NCBI RefSeq assembly: GCF_035938995.1
Contig: NZ_DASZGI010000054.1
Coordinates: 1-13,515 of the forward strand
DNA: 13,515 nt
Source of the DNA: DASZGI01 sp035938995
Lineage (GTDB): Bacteria; Actinomycetota; Actinomycetes; Streptomycetales; Catenulisporaceae
Direction: 5' to 3'
Part shown: one piece after another, positions 1-7,220 of the stretch
Layout: each line of letters starts with the position of its first letter
Numbering within the stretch: the stretch's first letter is position 1
Translations under genes and position numbers: made by a program
Notes under the pieces: model-generated
Seen by the model: the letters and a program-made list of their open reading frames with translations, nothing else
What the model was told of the DNA's origin: nothing
Database searches by the model: none

Positions 1-392
1 GCCACGGCGAAGGTCTCGACGCTGAAGCGCCCGATGAACGTGCCATTGGCGTGACCGGAGCTGTTACTTTTCAGGTCACCCTGGTACCAGGAGATCCCGA
101 ACGGCGCATTGGGGACCTGGATGACGAAGAAGTCGAAGTCCGTATTCGGCGGCAACTGCTTCGCCGAAACCCGCATGACCTCGACAGGGCCCTCGGACTC
201 GATGGTGACTTTCGCGTCTGCGCCCTCAAGGCAGTTTGCCTTGACCGAGGCAGCGGAACGGACCATGTGGAACGTGGTTTGTGTGACTGCTGCGTCAGCG
301 CCGGCACCGCCGATTCCGGCGGCGATGCCGCCCGCGGCGGCCAGGAACGCCGCCCCCGCGATCACGCTGATTCGCCTAGATAGTTTACGCAC
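1..392 (-). CDS. Small secreted protein, 5' part (runs off the left edge)
   Basis: An open frame begins at GTG 392-390 and is still open at base 1, giving 130 codons. A GGAG ribosome site lies at 400-403, seven bases before the GTG, which decides the start. The first residues are MRKLSRRISVIAG, followed by an Ala/Gly-rich hydrophobic stretch and an A-D-A sequence near residues 32-34, so this is a Sec-type signal peptide with likely cleavage around residue 34. The mature part contains NCLEGADAKVTI (53-64), LPPNTDFDFFVIQVPNAPFG (80-99) and SWYQGD (101-106). I recognise this pattern from a widespread actinobacterial family of secreted proteins without known function; no enzyme motif is visible. 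The predicted place is outside the cell or on its surface. The promoter should lie in the gap 393-732. Confidence is high that it is a gene, low for any role. Confidence 0.8.
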   Translation of the reverse strand, partial: MRKLSRRISVIAGAAFLAAAGGIAAGIGGAGADAAVTQTTFHMVRSAASVKANCLEGADAKVTIESEGPVEVMRVSAKQLPPNTDFDFFVIQVPNAPFGISWYQGDLKSNSSGHANGTFIGRFSVETFAV

Positions 393-732
393 GTGAATAC
401 TCCTAATCCTAACGGTGAGGTTTTGGCCCTGAAGGCCGGTCTGACAGGCCGAACTGATTGAGCCCGGCATGGCTGCGGGAAATGTCAAGCCCGGCTGGCG
501 AAGTACGAGCGGTTAAACCTCCTTCAGAGAGCGTTTTCCTGTTTCCGGGAAACGGGCCCGTGATGGGCTTTGGGTTCGCGGCGGCTGGCCACCCACCGCG
601 ATTTCCGACCGGTCATGCCGGAACGATTGACGTACATGGACCTCGATATTCACCCGCCAGTGGAGACATCGCTGGCCCGTTGACGACCGAGTCATCGGTG
701 ATACTGAACCTCCTGGCGCCACTCCCGCGTCG
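393..732. other. Intergenic stretch upstream of the secreted protein gene
   Basis: I see no convincing gene here. The open frames on both strands have poor third-position GC (about half in the minus-strand frame ending near 515) and no well-spaced ribosome site. On the minus strand a perfect TTGACA (complement of 483-488) lies about 90 bases upstream of the GTG start at 392 and could be a -35 box, but I find no good -10 box 16-19 bases further on. Two short perfect palindromes touch each other: GTTTCC-G-GGAAAC at 541-553 and ACGGGCCCGT at 552-561. They may be an operator or a weak hairpin; nothing shows which. Confidence 0.35.
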
Positions 733-825
733 TTACGCGCCGGGGGTGCTGGAGGTCGACAGCATGCTGGCGACGAGGATGACGGCCCCGACTACGGCGC
801 CGGTCAGCGGCGTGATGAGGGACAT
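733..825 (-). CDS. Possible 30-residue hydrophobic peptide
   Basis: ATG at 825-823 opens a 30-codon frame ending in TAA at 735-733. The product begins MSLITPLTGAVVGAVILVAS and ends in a Ser/Thr/Pro tail, so it would be a single membrane-spanning peptide. Almost every codon ends in G or C, unlike random DNA and unlike the last codons of the MBL gene just before it, which is the main support. The start lies eight bases after the MBL gene's stop codon in the same frame, so it could be translated by re-initiation; no Shine-Dalgarno sequence of its own is visible. An alternative is that it is a leftover of a longer MBL C-terminus separated by mutation. I do not recognise a family. Confidence 0.33.
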   Translation of the reverse strand: MSLITPLTGAVVGAVILVASMLSTSSTPGA

Positions 826-832
826 CGTGTGT

Positions 833-1687
833 TCATGTCAGACGATACGCAGCCCAGGGCCGAGCGGTTCCATCCCGCCAGACCCAGGCGTTCTCCCCGT
901 ACCTCATGTAGAAGGGCGTCGGGTCGACCGAAGCTAGCGCTTCTCTGGAGCTGGCTTCGATGTCGGCGATGTACTGCTGGTGCACCGCGACGTCGTCGCG
1001 GGTGGCGAGCCGGCCGAGGTGCCCGCAGATGAAGTGCGTCCACGGGTAGGACAGCGCGGTGTCCGGGGCGGCTATGTACCCCTGCACGTCCTCGGACAGG
1101 TTGACGTTGTAGATCGGCACCCAGCCCGCGTTGACGACGTCGATGAACATCAAGGTGTCGTGGTCGGGGAAGTGGATGTAGATGTTGTCCGGCGAGTGGT
1201 TGGGACCGTGCCAGGCCAGTTCGACCCGCTCGCCGCCGACTTCCAGGGTGTATTGGTCGGCGAAGGTCACGTCCGGGGCGGGGCGGGTGGGGTCGTCGTC
1301 ACGCAGCAGCAGCCGGCGGGTTTCCTCGTGGCCGATGCGGACGACGTCTCCACCGAACAGTGAGGACGCTCCCTGGTGGTCTGCGTGGTGGTGCGAGTAG
1401 ACCAGGTGGGTGACCTGGTTGGTCAGGCCGTTGGCGCCGGTGATCTCGTCCACGGCGCGCCGGATGTTGTGGCCGATGTTCGGCGGCGCGTCAAAGATCA
1501 CGACGCCTTCGGGAGTGGTCAGGAACGCCGACATGTAGACGTTGTCGGTGACGGCGTAGAGGTTCCGTTCGACCTGCCGGACGTGGTAGCCGTGTTCGTT
1601 CAGGGCCGGACCCTTCGCGATCGGCGGGACGGGGGCGTACTCGGGCAGGTCCGGGACGCCGTTGGCGCCGATGTCTGGCGATGTCAC
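833..1687 (-). CDS. MBL-fold metallo-hydrolase
   Basis: Metallo-beta-lactamase-fold hydrolase, expected to bind two metal ions and hydrolyse an ester, lactone, thioester or similar bond in the cytoplasm; no signal peptide. With the GTG start chosen here it has 284 residues. The metal ligands are all present: HHHADH (residues 99-104), His in GPNHSPDN (164), Asp in FID (183) and His in CGHLGR (223). GTG 1687-1685 is preferred because GGGAGAA lies five bases upstream. An in-frame ATG at 1738 would add 17 residues but has no ribosome site and would lie only 46 bp from the operator-like motif at 1784-1805. The C-terminus after YGENAW loses the usual GC-rich third codon positions and looks shorter than homologs I recall, so the tail may be altered. 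It seems to be transcribed alone, behind a hairpin at 1824-1854. The substrate is unknown; lactonase is only one possibility. Confidence 0.88.
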   Translation of the reverse strand: MTSPDIGANGVPDLPEYAPVPPIAKGPALNEHGYHVRQVERNLYAVTDNVYMSAFLTTPEGVVIFDAPPNIGHNIRRAVDEITGANGLTNQVTHLVYSHHHADHQGASSLFGGDVVRIGHEETRRLLLRDDDPTRPAPDVTFADQYTLEVGGERVELAWHGPNHSPDNIYIHFPDHDTLMFIDVVNAGWVPIYNVNLSEDVQGYIAAPDTALSYPWTHFICGHLGRLATRDDVAVHQQYIADIEASSREALASVDPTPFYMRYGENAWVWRDGTARPWAAYRLT

Positions 1688-1783
1688 TGCTTCTCCCTGT
1701 GTTCGGGGCACGTTCCTGTCGGACGTGCTTGTCCGCATGTTCGTGACCAGACCAAGGGTCGCTGCCGGCAGGTGGGAGGGTCG

Positions 1784-1805
1784 TCACTGGATTTCGGTGA
1801 TTCGC
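1784..1805 (-). promoter_or_regulatory. Operator-like dyad motif, copy 1 (MBL gene)
   Basis: On the plus strand this reads TCACTGGAT, two variable bases, then a block ending GTGATTCGC. It contains an imperfect dyad, TCACTG-N5-CGGTGA (1784-1800). The same 22-bp sequence occurs at 4374-4395 and, inverted, at 2271-2292; 19 of 22 positions are identical in all three. It lies 96 bp upstream of the preferred MBL start codon. A TTGGTC that could serve as a -35 box follows 28 bases downstream on the minus strand. Binding by a regulator is inferred. Confidence 0.6.
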
Positions 1806-1823
1806 TGTACTGACATAAGTGGC

Positions 1824-1854
1824 GCCGCCCGACGGCAGCTTCAGCGCGGGCGGC
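1824..1854 (-). terminator. Hairpin after the small protein gene
   Basis: A perfect 8-bp GC stem, GCCGCCCG (1824-1831) with CGGGCGGC (1847-1854) and a 15-base loop, lies 25 bases after the stop codon of the gene at 1880-2149. No T-run follows, as is common for actinobacterial terminators. It separates that gene from the operator and promoter of the MBL gene. Confidence 0.45.
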
Positions 1855-1879
1855 CAGACTGGCAGCGTGCGCGGGTGTC

Positions 1880-2149
1880 TCAGAATCCTTGTGCTTCGCC
1901 GTTCGACTGCGTCCGACGGACCTCGAGTAAGACCATGCCGAGGGTGTCCATCGCGGCGAGCACTCCGTAGAGTGCCGACTGGTCCAGCCAGCCGGTGAGT
2001 ACCGTCTGCGCGCCTTTGTGTTCCGGCGTCATTGCCGGGAACGCCAACAGCGTTATGTCGCCGAGCCGCCCCTCGACCCGGATCGAATACAGGGCGGGTG
2101 TCCACTCCATAACCGCATCGTCGTCTGCGGGTGGCCTGGGCCGCATCAC
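1880..2149 (-). CDS. Small cytoplasmic protein of unknown function
   Basis: An 89-codon frame from GTG 2149 (an ATG follows at once; a third candidate is the ATG at 2110, giving a 76-residue form starting MEWTPALY). None has a clear ribosome site, so the start is uncertain. The conserved-looking core is a beta-alpha pattern: YSIRVEGRLGD, then GAQTVLTGWLDQSALYGVLA, then LGMVLLEVRR. I recognise this as a common actinobacterial small-protein family, with a pattern roughly L-T-G-x2-x-D-Q-x2-L-x-G-x-L followed by LG-x-x-L-x-x-V, often next to regulators or oxidoreductases; no function is known to me. No membrane segment or catalytic motif is seen. A copy of the shared operator-like motif lies 122 bp upstream and a hairpin follows its end, so it is probably a single-gene transcript within the regulon. 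Confidence 0.65.
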   Translation of the reverse strand: MMRPRPPADDDAVMEWTPALYSIRVEGRLGDITLLAFPAMTPEHKGAQTVLTGWLDQSALYGVLAAMDTLGMVLLEVRRTQSNGEAQGF

Positions 2150-2270
2150 GTGGATCTGGTGAGCGCGGGCGGGTATGCGTTGCAGCCCCCGGACCGCGAT
2201 TCCTCGTGTGTTCGGCCCACCGGCGTGGTGCCGGGCTGCCGGAGGTGCCGATTAGCGGTACCGAGGGCGC

Positions 2271-2292
2271 GCGAATCACCGCGATCCAGTGA
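2271..2292 (+). promoter_or_regulatory. Operator-like dyad motif, copy 3 (inverted)
   Basis: This copy is the reverse complement of the ones at 1784-1805 and 4374-4395, beginning GCGAATCACC on the plus strand and ending CCAGTGA. Its dyad arms are TCACTG and CGGTGA with five bases between. It lies between the end of the oxidoreductase gene (2369) and the start of the small protein gene (2149), 122 bp upstream of the latter. Because the core is a dyad, the flipped orientation need not stop it working on the minus-strand gene. Confidence 0.55.
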
Positions 2293-2368
2293 TTACCTGT
2301 CACTGGCCTGGCGGCTAACGTGAAGGCCGCGGAGGAGATGGACGTGGCGGGATGGGTCGGCGCCGCGG

Positions 2369-3304
2369 TCAGGGCGTGACCACGAGTTTGCGTGGTGCCC
2401 CGGTCTTGAGGCGCTCCCAGGTTCCGCTGATCTCTTCCAGCCGCGTCTGCTCCAGATCCATGGTGATCTTGCCGTCGAGCGCGTGGCTCACCAGTTGCGC
2501 GTAGGCGGCCCGGCGCACGTCGGCGGACGTGGCGAACTGGCCGAGGCCCACAAGCGTCAGCAGCTTGTTACGCAGGGCGGTGCCAGCGATCGTGGACGCA
2601 TCCCCTGCGGAGCTTCCGACCTGGACGTACGTCGCACCGGATTTGGCGTGGTTGATCGCGTGGGGGGCGGTTGCGCCCCATAGGAAGTCGACGATCACGT
2701 CGAAGCCGCCGGGCGCCGCGGCGGCCAGCCCGGCGTCGAGGGCCTGCTCGTCCGCGAGATCGACGACGGCGTCGGGGCCGAGCGCTGCGGCTTGCTGGAG
2801 AGCCTTTCCGCGGGCGGCCCCGACGACCAGGCCGGCACCGAGCGCGCGGGCCGATTGCAGCGCCAGCCCGCCTGCCGCGCCGCCTGCTCCGAGCACGAGG
2901 ACGCTCTGACCGGGCAGCACGTGGGCGCGGTAGTCCAGCGCCAGCCAACCGGCCAGACCGGCTACGCCGAGGGCCGCCGCCAGGGCGGGGTCGAGCCCGT
3001 CCGGAACCGGGAAGGCGTCCGCCTCCCGGACGGGTACCAACTCGGCCAGGCTCCCGTACGGAGGCGGCGGAGCCGTGACGTAGCGGCGGGTGCCGTCGGC
3101 GAACTGGACGACCGCCTCGTAGCCCGCGACGCAAGGAGGCTGCACCGGGCGTACCGGGAACTGGTTGTTCACGAACGCGAGGTCCAGCGGGTTCAGGGAC
3201 GCCGCGAGGAGGGTGCCGACGGAGACGCCGGGACCGGGCTGCGGATCGGCGAACTGCTCGAGGACCGGGGTGGCCCCGGGCTGGTGGACTACTGCCGCTC
3301 TCAT
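2369..3304 (-). CDS. MDR-family (quinone oxidoreductase-like) NAD(P)H-dependent oxidoreductase
   Basis: A 311-residue medium-chain dehydrogenase/reductase. The N-terminal GroES-like half holds AGYEAVVQFADG (60-71) and a PYGSLAELVPV segment; the Rossmann half holds the nucleotide-binding motif GAGGAAGGLALQ (139-150). No cysteine/histidine set for zinc is visible, so it belongs with the zinc-free quinone/enone reductase branch rather than with alcohol dehydrogenases. The expected role is NADPH-dependent reduction of an enone, quinone or carbonyl substrate in the cytoplasm. The ATG at 3304-3302 has an excellent GGGAGGA site five bases upstream. It starts 36 bases after the alpha/beta hydrolase gene ends and has no promoter motif of its own, so the two form one operon. 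The substrate is unknown. Confidence 0.88.
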   Translation of the reverse strand: MRAAVVHQPGATPVLEQFADPQPGPGVSVGTLLAASLNPLDLAFVNNQFPVRPVQPPCVAGYEAVVQFADGTRRYVTAPPPPYGSLAELVPVREADAFPVPDGLDPALAAALGVAGLAGWLALDYRAHVLPGQSVLVLGAGGAAGGLALQSARALGAGLVVGAARGKALQQAAALGPDAVVDLADEQALDAGLAAAAPGGFDVIVDFLWGATAPHAINHAKSGATYVQVGSSAGDASTIAGTALRNKLLTLVGLGQFATSADVRRAAYAQLVSHALDGKITMDLEQTRLEEISGTWERLKTGAPRKLVVTP

Positions 3305-3340
3305 GTGTCCTCCCTTGATGATCGGGCGGGTCCTGGTGGA

Positions 3341-4276
3341 CTATGCGGCCGCGCGGGCTGCGTCGGCGAGGTGCGCCGTCAGGAGCCGTCCGGCCCTGTC
3401 GAGTGCATCGGTCGCCTCGTCGAGGATCAGGTGGAAATTCTGGAAGACGTGCGGCACCTCGGCGGTCAGATCGAGGGTGACCGCGACGTCCGCCGCGGCG
3501 GCCCGCTGCGCGAGTCGGGCGGCGTCGTCCAGGAGGACCTCGTACGTCCCTGCCTGGATGATCAGGGGCGGCAAGCCGGAGAGATCGGCGAACAACGGGC
3601 TGATGAGGCCGAGGGCCGGGTCCCGTCCGCCCGTGTAGTCGGTGACGCGCGGCTCGAGCAGTTCACGGCTGAGCAGCGCGTCGACGCCGCTCTTGGTCTC
3701 CATCGTGGCCCCGGTCAGAGTCAGGTCCACATACGGTGACATCAGCAAGGCAGCGGCTGGCAGCGGCAGCCCGTGATCGCGGGCGTTGACCATGGTGGCC
3801 ACGGCGAGCCCGCCTCCGGCGGAGTCTCCCGCGAAGACGATGTCTGACGGCGCGGTGCCCTCCCGCAGGAGAGCGTCGTAGGCCGCCAGGGCGTCATCGA
3901 CCGCGGCCGGGTACGGATCCTCGGGAGCGAGCCGGTAGTCGAGGGAGACGACCCTGGCCTGCGCCCGCCGGCCGATCTGCGAGGCTAGGTCAGCGGATTG
4001 GAGCGCGTCCCCCAGGACATATACGCCGCCGTGGAGGTACAGCACGACGTGGCGCGGTTCAGCCCCGTCGATGGCGATACGGATAGCCGGGACGCCGCCC
4101 AGTTCGCCCACTGTCACGGACACGTCCGCAGGCACCGGCCGCGCTGTCGCCCGCTCACGCAGCAGCCGGCGCTGCTCGTCGACTCCCGTGTCGGGAGGGA
4201 TGGATGAGCGCCGCAGGGCCGTGAGGAGGTTCTCTCGCTGCTCGATACTCAACGCGGAATGTGTCCCTTCGGTCAT
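3341..4276 (-). CDS. HSL-type alpha/beta hydrolase (esterase/lipase)
   Basis: A 311-residue serine esterase of the hormone-sensitive-lipase group, cytoplasmic with no signal peptide. The oxyanion-hole motif is HGGV (82-85; usually HGGG). The nucleophile elbow is GDSAGGG (150-156) with Ser152, the family DYRLAPEDPYPAA segment is at 113-125, and the catalytic His is likely His276 in VPHVFQNF. Where HSL enzymes usually carry the acid Asp, the alignment by eye places Glu246 (GTYEVLLDD), so the acid could be Glu246 or a neighbouring Asp. It should hydrolyse a small ester. No good ribosome site precedes the ATG at 4276, and no nearer start fits. It is the first gene of an operon with the oxidoreductase 36 bases downstream, with the operator-like motif 97 bp upstream of its start. 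Confidence 0.88.
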   Translation of the reverse strand: MTEGTHSALSIEQRENLLTALRRSSIPPDTGVDEQRRLLRERATARPVPADVSVTVGELGGVPAIRIAIDGAEPRHVVLYLHGGVYVLGDALQSADLASQIGRRAQARVVSLDYRLAPEDPYPAAVDDALAAYDALLREGTAPSDIVFAGDSAGGGLAVATMVNARDHGLPLPAAALLMSPYVDLTLTGATMETKSGVDALLSRELLEPRVTDYTGGRDPALGLISPLFADLSGLPPLIIQAGTYEVLLDDAARLAQRAAAADVAVTLDLTAEVPHVFQNFHLILDEATDALDRAGRLLTAHLADAARAAA

Positions 4277-4373
4277 ACGTGGTCAGGAGGCACATCAGGC
4301 GGTCCACCCGTCAGCGCACGTGCCCATGGAGTACGGCTCGGACCAACCATGTCGCCGACCGGGTGAGCTGGCG

Positions 4374-4395
4374 TCACTGGATCACCGTGATTCGC
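4374..4395 (-). promoter_or_regulatory. Operator-like dyad motif, copy 2 (alpha/beta hydrolase operon)
   Basis: It carries the same TCACTGGAT start and GTGATTCGC end as the copy at 1784-1805, in the same orientation. The dyad is weaker here (TCACTG with CCGTGA). It lies 97 bp upstream of the hydrolase ATG, against 96 bp for the MBL gene, and a TTGGTC hexamer follows at 27 bases on the minus strand, against 28 for the MBL copy. The shared geometry suggests one activator acting at both promoters. Confidence 0.6.
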
Positions 4396-4420
4396 GTGGC
4401 GCGAGCGCACGGGCCGGCTT

Positions 4421-4441
4421 GCGGGCAGCGCTGTTGCCCGC
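4421..4441 (-). terminator. Hairpin after the LuxR regulator gene
   Basis: A perfect 7-bp stem, GCGGGCA (4421-4427) with TGCCCGC (4435-4441) and a 7-base loop, lies about 70 bases after the regulator's stop codon and just before the operator of the hydrolase operon. No T-run follows. Its position mirrors the hairpin at 1824-1854. Confidence 0.4.
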
Positions 4442-4510
4442 TCTGGCCTGCCGGGCTGGTGAAGGTGACTATCGCTGGTCAGCAGGGTGCCGGTGCCGTG
4501 ACCGTCGGGT

Positions 4511-7186
4511 TCAGGTGCGGCCGACGGACAACAGCCTCAGTTCGCGGCCTCGTTCTACCGCCGCTGTCCGGTTGGCGGCCCCGAGCTTGGCATAGATCCG
4601 GCGGATGTGGGTGTCAACGGTGTTCAGCGAGACCGACAGCTCTCCGGCGATCTCACGGCGGGTGAGATTCGTCGGCAGGTAGCGCAACACGCGCAGCTCG
4701 CTTCTGCTGAGCTTCTCGACCGGCATCGTCAACGGCCGGTTCGCCCCGCCCCGCTCAGGACCACAGACGGCGTCGAGGATGTCGGTGACCAGCGCCGCGT
4801 GCGAGGTGCCGTGCCGAGCCACGGCACCAAGGAGCTGGCACGCGCCGGTCATCGCGAACGGCAGGATCAGCCGTTCCGGCTCGGCGAGGTTCAGCGCCTG
4901 CTCGACCGCCTCTCGACACGCGCGCTCCTCGCCCAGGTCACGGCAGGCGAGGGCGTCGAGCAAGTGCGCCTCGATGTAAGTGAGATACGACAGAACCGGG
5001 ACCTCGTCACTGAGCACGACGCGCAGCTCGCGCCGGGCGGCGGCGGGATCCTGCTCGGCCAGCAGAATCACCGCGGCCGCGTTGCGCGTCTCGCCGCCCC
5101 CGGCCCCTGGAGCATCGAGCGCGGTCAGAGCGGCCCGCGCCTGCCCGGTCATGCCGAGCCGGGCCAAAGTGGAGATCGTCCACGCATTCACGCGGGTGGT
5201 CAATCCGTGCCGGCTCACCATGAGCGCCTGCATCCTCGCGGCGGCGGCGAACTCATCGAGGGCCCGCTGGCCGTGGCCGCGCGCCGCCTGACTGATCGCG
5301 GAGGTCAGGCACACCAGCAGCCGCACGCCCGGCTCGCCCTCGACCTGCGTCGCGTGCCTCGCGCGCTCGAGCCAGTGTTCCGCGAGGTCGAACTGCCCCG
5401 TCCAGATCAGCGCGTTCGCGAGCGTCGCCAGAGCCGGGGCGGCTACCGGCTCGGCCTCCCAGCCGTGCCGGTCCGCCAGCGCGAGGGCCTCCTCGCAGCG
5501 CTTCCGGGTTTCGGCGAAGGAACGGCCGGTGAAGGCGAACCCGAGGTGGGCCAGGCAGGCCACCTCCAGGTAGGGCCGGCCGACGCGGCGGGCGAGGACG
5601 GCGCCCTCCACCAGGTGCCGTTCGCTCTCGGCCAGCCGCAACAACCATGCCTCGGTAACGCCCAGGTTCAGCAGCGCGACGGCTTTGAGATCACTGCTGA
5701 GCCCGGTCTCGGCGCCCGTCTGGCCCGCGTCCGTAGACAGCAGAGCCGTGGCCTGCTCGATGACGCTCTCGAAGTGCCCGCGCAGGCGCGCTGAGAGCAA
5801 CTCCACGGAGGCGATGGCCACCTGCATCCGGTGCCGGCGGGCCGCAGGAGTGCTGGCCGCATACGCCCGGACCTCGCGCAGATGCGCGTCGGTCTCGTCA
5901 AGGTGCAGCTGGTACTGGTGGGCGATAGCCTGCACCAGGGTCAGGTCAGGGGATTCCGCATCGGTCCGGGCGGGGAAACCGTGCAGCAGCGCCGCCACGG
6001 TACCCGCCTGCCCGTCAAGGGTGAGGCTAAGGGCGTGCTCGGTCAGCATGCGCGCCGCCTCGTCCCAGTCGCCGGCTTCCTGCAGGTGGCCGATCGCGTC
6101 GGCGGTGTGTCCGCGCTCGGCAAGCCATCGCGCGGCGAGCCTGTGCAGTGCGGCGATGTCCGCGGGCATCTTGCGGCGCAACTCCAGCCGCAGCAGGCCG
6201 GCGAACATACGGTGATAGCGGAACCAGGTACGGCCGGGATCCAGCGACACGACGAAGGCGTTCGCGTCCTCCAAGTCCAGCAGGATCTGTTCCGACCCCG
6301 TGCCCGCGCTCAGCAGGTCCGCGAGTTCGCCGTTGACCCGGTCGAGCACAGAGGTGCGCAACAGCAGGCGACGGACTTCCGGCGGCTGCCGATCGAGCAT
6401 CTCGGCCGTCAGGTACTCGGCGACGGTGCGGTCACTGCCGGAGAACTCGGCGACGAACCGTTCGGGCTCAGGATGCCCGGCGAGGGAGAGCACTGCCAGT
6501 CGCAGCCCGGCCGCCCAACCCTCGGTCCGCTGGTACAGCATCGCCGCCACGGGCTCGGGCAGCGCGATTCCGGCGGCGGCCAGGAGCCGGCAGGTCTCCT
6601 GCTCGGTGAAGCGCAGCTGCTCGGCGCGGACCTCGGCCAGATCACCAGCCAACCGCAGCTTGTGCAGGCGCAGCGGCAGGTCACGCCGGGTGGCCAGAAT
6701 CGCGCGCACTCCCGGCGGCATGCGCAGCAGGAGCGCTGTGAGCTGCTCCGCGGCCTCAGGCGAGCTCAGCTCGTGCACGTCGTCGACAACCAAGACGAAA
6801 GGATCACGGGCCTCCTCGAGCTCGGCGAGCACCTTGTCCACCATGGCGCTACCGCTCAAGCCGGGTGCCACGGCCGGCACCCGCGCACCTCCTTCGCCGG
6901 GTTCCGCCGCATCCCGGATCGCTCCCAGCACGGTGAGCCAGAACAGCTGCATATCGCGCTGGCCCGGCCGCACGGTGACAAAGGCGATACGAGAATCCTG
7001 ACCAGGCTGCCCCACCCACTCGCGCAACAGCGACGTCTTCCCGGTGCCGGCAGGCGCAGAGATGATCGTGACCGGCCCTCGGGTCGCCCGGTTCAACGTC
7101 ACCATCAGGTCGTGGCGGCGTATCGGCCCAGGCACTGCCCCGCCCGGCGCGCGGCCTGGGCCCGCCGCGACAGGCAGGTCGGTCAT
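4511..7186 (-). CDS. Large ATP-binding LuxR (MalT-type/LAL) transcriptional regulator
   Basis: An 891-residue regulator with the MalT-like layout. The N-terminal STAND ATPase has Walker A SAPAGTGKTS (43-52) and Walker B FVLVVDDVHEL (130-140, Asp135/Asp136). A long helical middle rich in Ala/Leu follows, as in TPR-type sensor regions. The C-terminal LuxR helix-turn-helix is at about 825-880 (LSRSELRVLRYLP, then TRREIAGELSVSLNTVDTHI and KLGAANRTAAVERG). In this family, ATP and an inducer bound by the middle region drive oligomerisation and promoter activation. The ATG at 7186 has GAGGG five bases upstream. It sits beside the hydrolase, oxidoreductase and MBL genes, whose gaps carry a shared dyad motif, so it is the natural candidate for their activator; that link is inferred. 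A 13-bp palindrome at 7221-7233 may be part of its own control. The inducer is unknown. Confidence 0.93.
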   Translation of the reverse strand: MTDLPVAAGPGRAPGGAVPGPIRRHDLMVTLNRATRGPVTIISAPAGTGKTSLLREWVGQPGQDSRIAFVTVRPGQRDMQLFWLTVLGAIRDAAEPGEGGARVPAVAPGLSGSAMVDKVLAELEEARDPFVLVVDDVHELSSPEAAEQLTALLLRMPPGVRAILATRRDLPLRLHKLRLAGDLAEVRAEQLRFTEQETCRLLAAAGIALPEPVAAMLYQRTEGWAAGLRLAVLSLAGHPEPERFVAEFSGSDRTVAEYLTAEMLDRQPPEVRRLLLRTSVLDRVNGELADLLSAGTGSEQILLDLEDANAFVVSLDPGRTWFRYHRMFAGLLRLELRRKMPADIAALHRLAARWLAERGHTADAIGHLQEAGDWDEAARMLTEHALSLTLDGQAGTVAALLHGFPARTDAESPDLTLVQAIAHQYQLHLDETDAHLREVRAYAASTPAARRHRMQVAIASVELLSARLRGHFESVIEQATALLSTDAGQTGAETGLSSDLKAVALLNLGVTEAWLLRLAESERHLVEGAVLARRVGRPYLEVACLAHLGFAFTGRSFAETRKRCEEALALADRHGWEAEPVAAPALATLANALIWTGQFDLAEHWLERARHATQVEGEPGVRLLVCLTSAISQAARGHGQRALDEFAAAARMQALMVSRHGLTTRVNAWTISTLARLGMTGQARAALTALDAPGAGGGETRNAAAVILLAEQDPAAARRELRVVLSDEVPVLSYLTYIEAHLLDALACRDLGEERACREAVEQALNLAEPERLILPFAMTGACQLLGAVARHGTSHAALVTDILDAVCGPERGGANRPLTMPVEKLSRSELRVLRYLPTNLTRREIAGELSVSLNTVDTHIRRIYAKLGAANRTAAVERGRELRLLSVGRT

Positions 7187-7220
7187 AGCACCCTCGCCTT
7201 ACCGTCGGTCCGGCAGATAG

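Noticed and set aside
513..722. Minus-strand frame of 69 codons (60 from an ATG behind AGGAGG)
   Set aside because: Third-position GC is only about half, the AGGAGG is 13 bases from the ATG, and the sequence resembles no protein I know.
458..937. Plus-strand 159-codon frame over the left intergenic gap
   Set aside because: It runs antisense into the MBL gene, has no ribosome site and no recognisable motif.
1491..2303. Minus-strand frame of 270 codons overlapping the MBL and small protein genes
   Set aside because: It is Arg/Pro/His-rich shadow translation; the MBL frame in the same place has all metal ligands.
2293..2368. Weak GCGGC/GCCGC hairpin and a 13-codon frame at 2338 after the oxidoreductase gene
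   Set aside because: A five-base stem and a frame with its ribosome-like GGAG touching the ATG are too weak to support a terminator or a peptide.
1784..4395. The three motif copies can each be read as the peptide HWI-(S/A/T)-VIR, suggesting a repeated coding remnant
   Set aside because: The similarity stops at the motif edges and no common protein continues on either side, whereas a conserved dyad at fixed distance from start codons fits a DNA-binding site better.
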